From Mycolicibacter arupensis (GTDB taxonomy: Bacteria > Actinomycetota > Actinomycetes > Mycobacteriales > Mycobacteriaceae): a DNA stretch of 37,170 nt. The translations under genes and the position numbers were made by a program. The stretch lies in the NCBI RefSeq assembly GCF_002086515.1, contig NZ_MVHH01000040.1, positions 1 to 37,170 on the forward strand, given 5' to 3'. The notes under the pieces are model-generated. The model was not told the origin of the DNA. It did no database searches and saw nothing but the letters and a program-made list of their open reading frames with translations. Below, piece by piece: positions 36,039 to 37,170 of this stretch; position 1 is the stretch's first letter, and each line of letters begins with the position of its first letter.

Positions 36039-37070
36039 ATGAAGCTGGGACTGCAACTCGGATATTGGGGCGCGCAGCCGCCGACCAACCACGCCGAACT
36101 GGTGTCCGCGGCTGAGGATGCGGGGTTCGACGCCGTCTTCACCGCCGAGGCGTGGGGCTCCGACGCCTACACGCCGCTGGCCTGGTGGGGTTCGTCGACG
36201 TCGCGAGTCCGGTTGGGTACCTCGGTGGTGCAGCTCTCGGCGCGGACCCCGACCGCGTGCGCGATGGCCGCCCTGACGCTGGACCATCTGTCCGGTGGCC
36301 GCCACATTCTGGGCCTGGGTGTCTCCGGGCCGCAGGTGGTGGAGGGCTGGTACGGGCAGCGTTTCGGCAAGCCGCTGGCCCGCACCCGTGAGTACATCGA
36401 CATCCTGCGCCAGGTGTGGGCCCGCGAGGCCCCGGTGACCAGTGCCGGCCCGCACTACCCCCTGCCGATCAGCGGCGAGGGCACGACTGGGCTGGGTAAG
36501 GCCCTCAAGCCGATCACCCACCCACGCCGGGCCGACATCCCGGTGATGCTCGGTGCCGAAGGCCCGAAGAACGTTGCGCTTTCGGCCGAGATCGCCGACG
36601 GCTGGCTGCCGATCTTCTACTCCCCGCGGCTGGCCGACATGTACAACGAATGGCTGGACGAAGGCTTCGCCCGTCCGGGCGCTCGCCGCACCCGGGAGAC
36701 CTTCGAGATCTGCGCGACGGCCAACATCGTCATCACGCCCGACCGCGCCGCGGCGTTCGCGGCCATGAAGCCCTACCTGGCTCTCTACATGGGCGGTATG
36801 GGTTCGGAGGACACCAACTTCCACGCTGAGGTCTACCGCCGGATGGGCTATGGCGAGGTCGTCGACGACGTGACCAAGTTGTTCCGCAGCGGGCAGAAGG
36901 ACAAGGCCGGCGAAGTCATCCCCGACGAGCTGGTGGACGACGCCGCGATCGTGGGCGACATCGACTACGTCCGTGAGCAAATCAAGGTCTGGGAAGCCGC
37001 GGGCGTCACCATGATGGTGGTCACCGGCCGCAGCACCGAGCAGATCCAGCAGCTGGCCTCGCTGGTCTGA
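36039..37070 (+). CDS. LLM class F420-dependent oxidoreductase, Rv3520c-like
   Basis: 343 residues from ATG 36039 (MKLGLQLGYWGAQPPTNHAELV), with AGGAG at 36028-36032; M. tuberculosis Rv3520c has 347. Luciferase-like TIM barrel: VRLGTSVVQLSARTPTACAMAALTLDHLSGGRHILGLGVSGPQVVEGWYG. The family reduces substrates with F420H2. The sterol substrate is unknown, but the KstR site at 35990 and conserved neighbours tie it to sterol catabolism. Followed by a hairpin. Confidence 0.92.
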   Translation: MKLGLQLGYWGAQPPTNHAELVSAAEDAGFDAVFTAEAWGSDAYTPLAWWGSSTSRVRLGTSVVQLSARTPTACAMAALTLDHLSGGRHILGLGVSGPQVVEGWYGQRFGKPLARTREYIDILRQVWAREAPVTSAGPHYPLPISGEGTTGLGKALKPITHPRRADIPVMLGAEGPKNVALSAEIADGWLPIFYSPRLADMYNEWLDEGFARPGARRTRETFEICATANIVITPDRAAAFAAMKPYLALYMGGMGSEDTNFHAEVYRRMGYGEVVDDVTKLFRSGQKDKAGEVIPDELVDDAAIVGDIDYVREQIKVWEAAGVTMMVVTGRSTEQIQQLASLV

Positions 37071-37079
37071 TTCGGGGTG

Positions 37080-37103
37080 GCCGGCTGACTAAGGTCAGCC
37101 GGC
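37080..37103. terminator. Hairpin after the Rv3520c-like gene
   Basis: GCCGGCTGAC (37080-37089) pairs perfectly with 37094-37103 around a TAAG loop, nine bases after the stop codon. No U-tract. Serves the plus-strand gene and perhaps the minus-strand reading frame ending at 37111. Confidence 0.8.
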
Positions 37104-37110
37104 TGCCCGG

Positions 37111-37170
37111 CTAGCTGTGATGTCCAGGGAGGTTGTCCCGCACGGTATCGGTGAGCCTGTGTGACAGGGA
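37111..37170 (-). CDS. Possible 3' end of a minus-strand gene (truncated by window)
   Basis: The minus strand reads open from the window edge to TAG at 37113-37111, giving 19 residues (LTDTVRDNLPGHHS at the end). It lies just past the hairpin, where a convergent gene end would be expected. The tail reminds me of some transposase C-termini, but this cannot be decided on 19 residues. Confidence 0.3.
   Translation of the reverse strand, partial: SLSHRLTDTVRDNLPGHHS

Overview
The window is GC-rich mycobacterial DNA. It carries a 5'-truncated PE_PGRS gene, a PPE gene, F420-dependent enzymes and an almost complete copy of the KstR-controlled cholesterol/sterol catabolic cluster. In M. tuberculosis terms it corresponds to Rv3547 back to Rv3520c, read in the opposite direction. 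PE_PGRS genes point to a slow-growing Mycobacterium. The accessory genes (DUF559 protein, GH31 hydrolase, RecQ helicase, IclR operon) are not in the M. tuberculosis cluster as I remember it, so this is probably a non-tuberculous species; I cannot name it.

Layout. 1-2.4 kb: PE_PGRS tail ending in a strong hairpin. 2.4-4.5 kb (minus): fadA5, an NTF2-like gene and ddn. 4.67-10.67 kb (plus): the igr operon cyp125-fadE28-fadE29-chsH2-chsH1-ltp2, which activates and removes the last part of the sterol side chain. 10.7-13.3 kb: accessory block with a DUF559/AbiEi-like gene between palindromes and a PPE-PPW gene with a His/Asp-rich insert under a Zur-like box. 13.3-15.9 kb (minus): kstD-chsH3. 16.1-18.3 kb (minus): a secreted GH31 glycosidase wedged between kstD and hsaE, which are direct neighbours in M. 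tuberculosis. 18.5-23.6 kb (plus): hsaE-hsaG-hsaF (end of ring A/B meta-cleavage), then a RecQ-PRTase-like fusion and a small MHB-type haem-binding protein. 23.6-26.7 kb (minus): iclR-snoaL-LLM-EthD operon. 26.8-29.8 kb (plus): Rv3531c/Rv3530c/Rv3529c-like operon. 29.9-31.6 kb (minus): kshA and its small partner. 31.7-32.2 kb: gamma carbonic anhydrase-like gene. 32.3-36.0 kb (minus): DUF35 protein-ltp4-ltp3-KSI-like gene. 36.0-37.1 kb (plus): LLM F420 oxidoreductase (Rv3520c-like). The last 60 bases look like the 3' end of another minus-strand gene.

How it works together. Six matches to the KstR operator (TnnAACnnGTTnnA) lie at 4514, 15894, 16031, 18433, 31613 and 35990, each in a divergent promoter region or just before a start codon. 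KstD and KshA open ring B. CYP125, FadE28/29, ChsH1/H2, Ltp2, FadA5 and ChsH3 handle the side chain. Ltp3/Ltp4 with the DUF35 protein are likely for C24-branched sterols. HsaE/G/F turn the ring-cleavage product into pyruvate and propionyl-CoA. The Rv3531c-like operon has no visible KstR site; a perfect palindrome between it and iclR suggests local IclR control.

No gene-free stretch exceeds 300 bases. The longer intergenic gaps are described under the operators, palindromes and terminators they contain.
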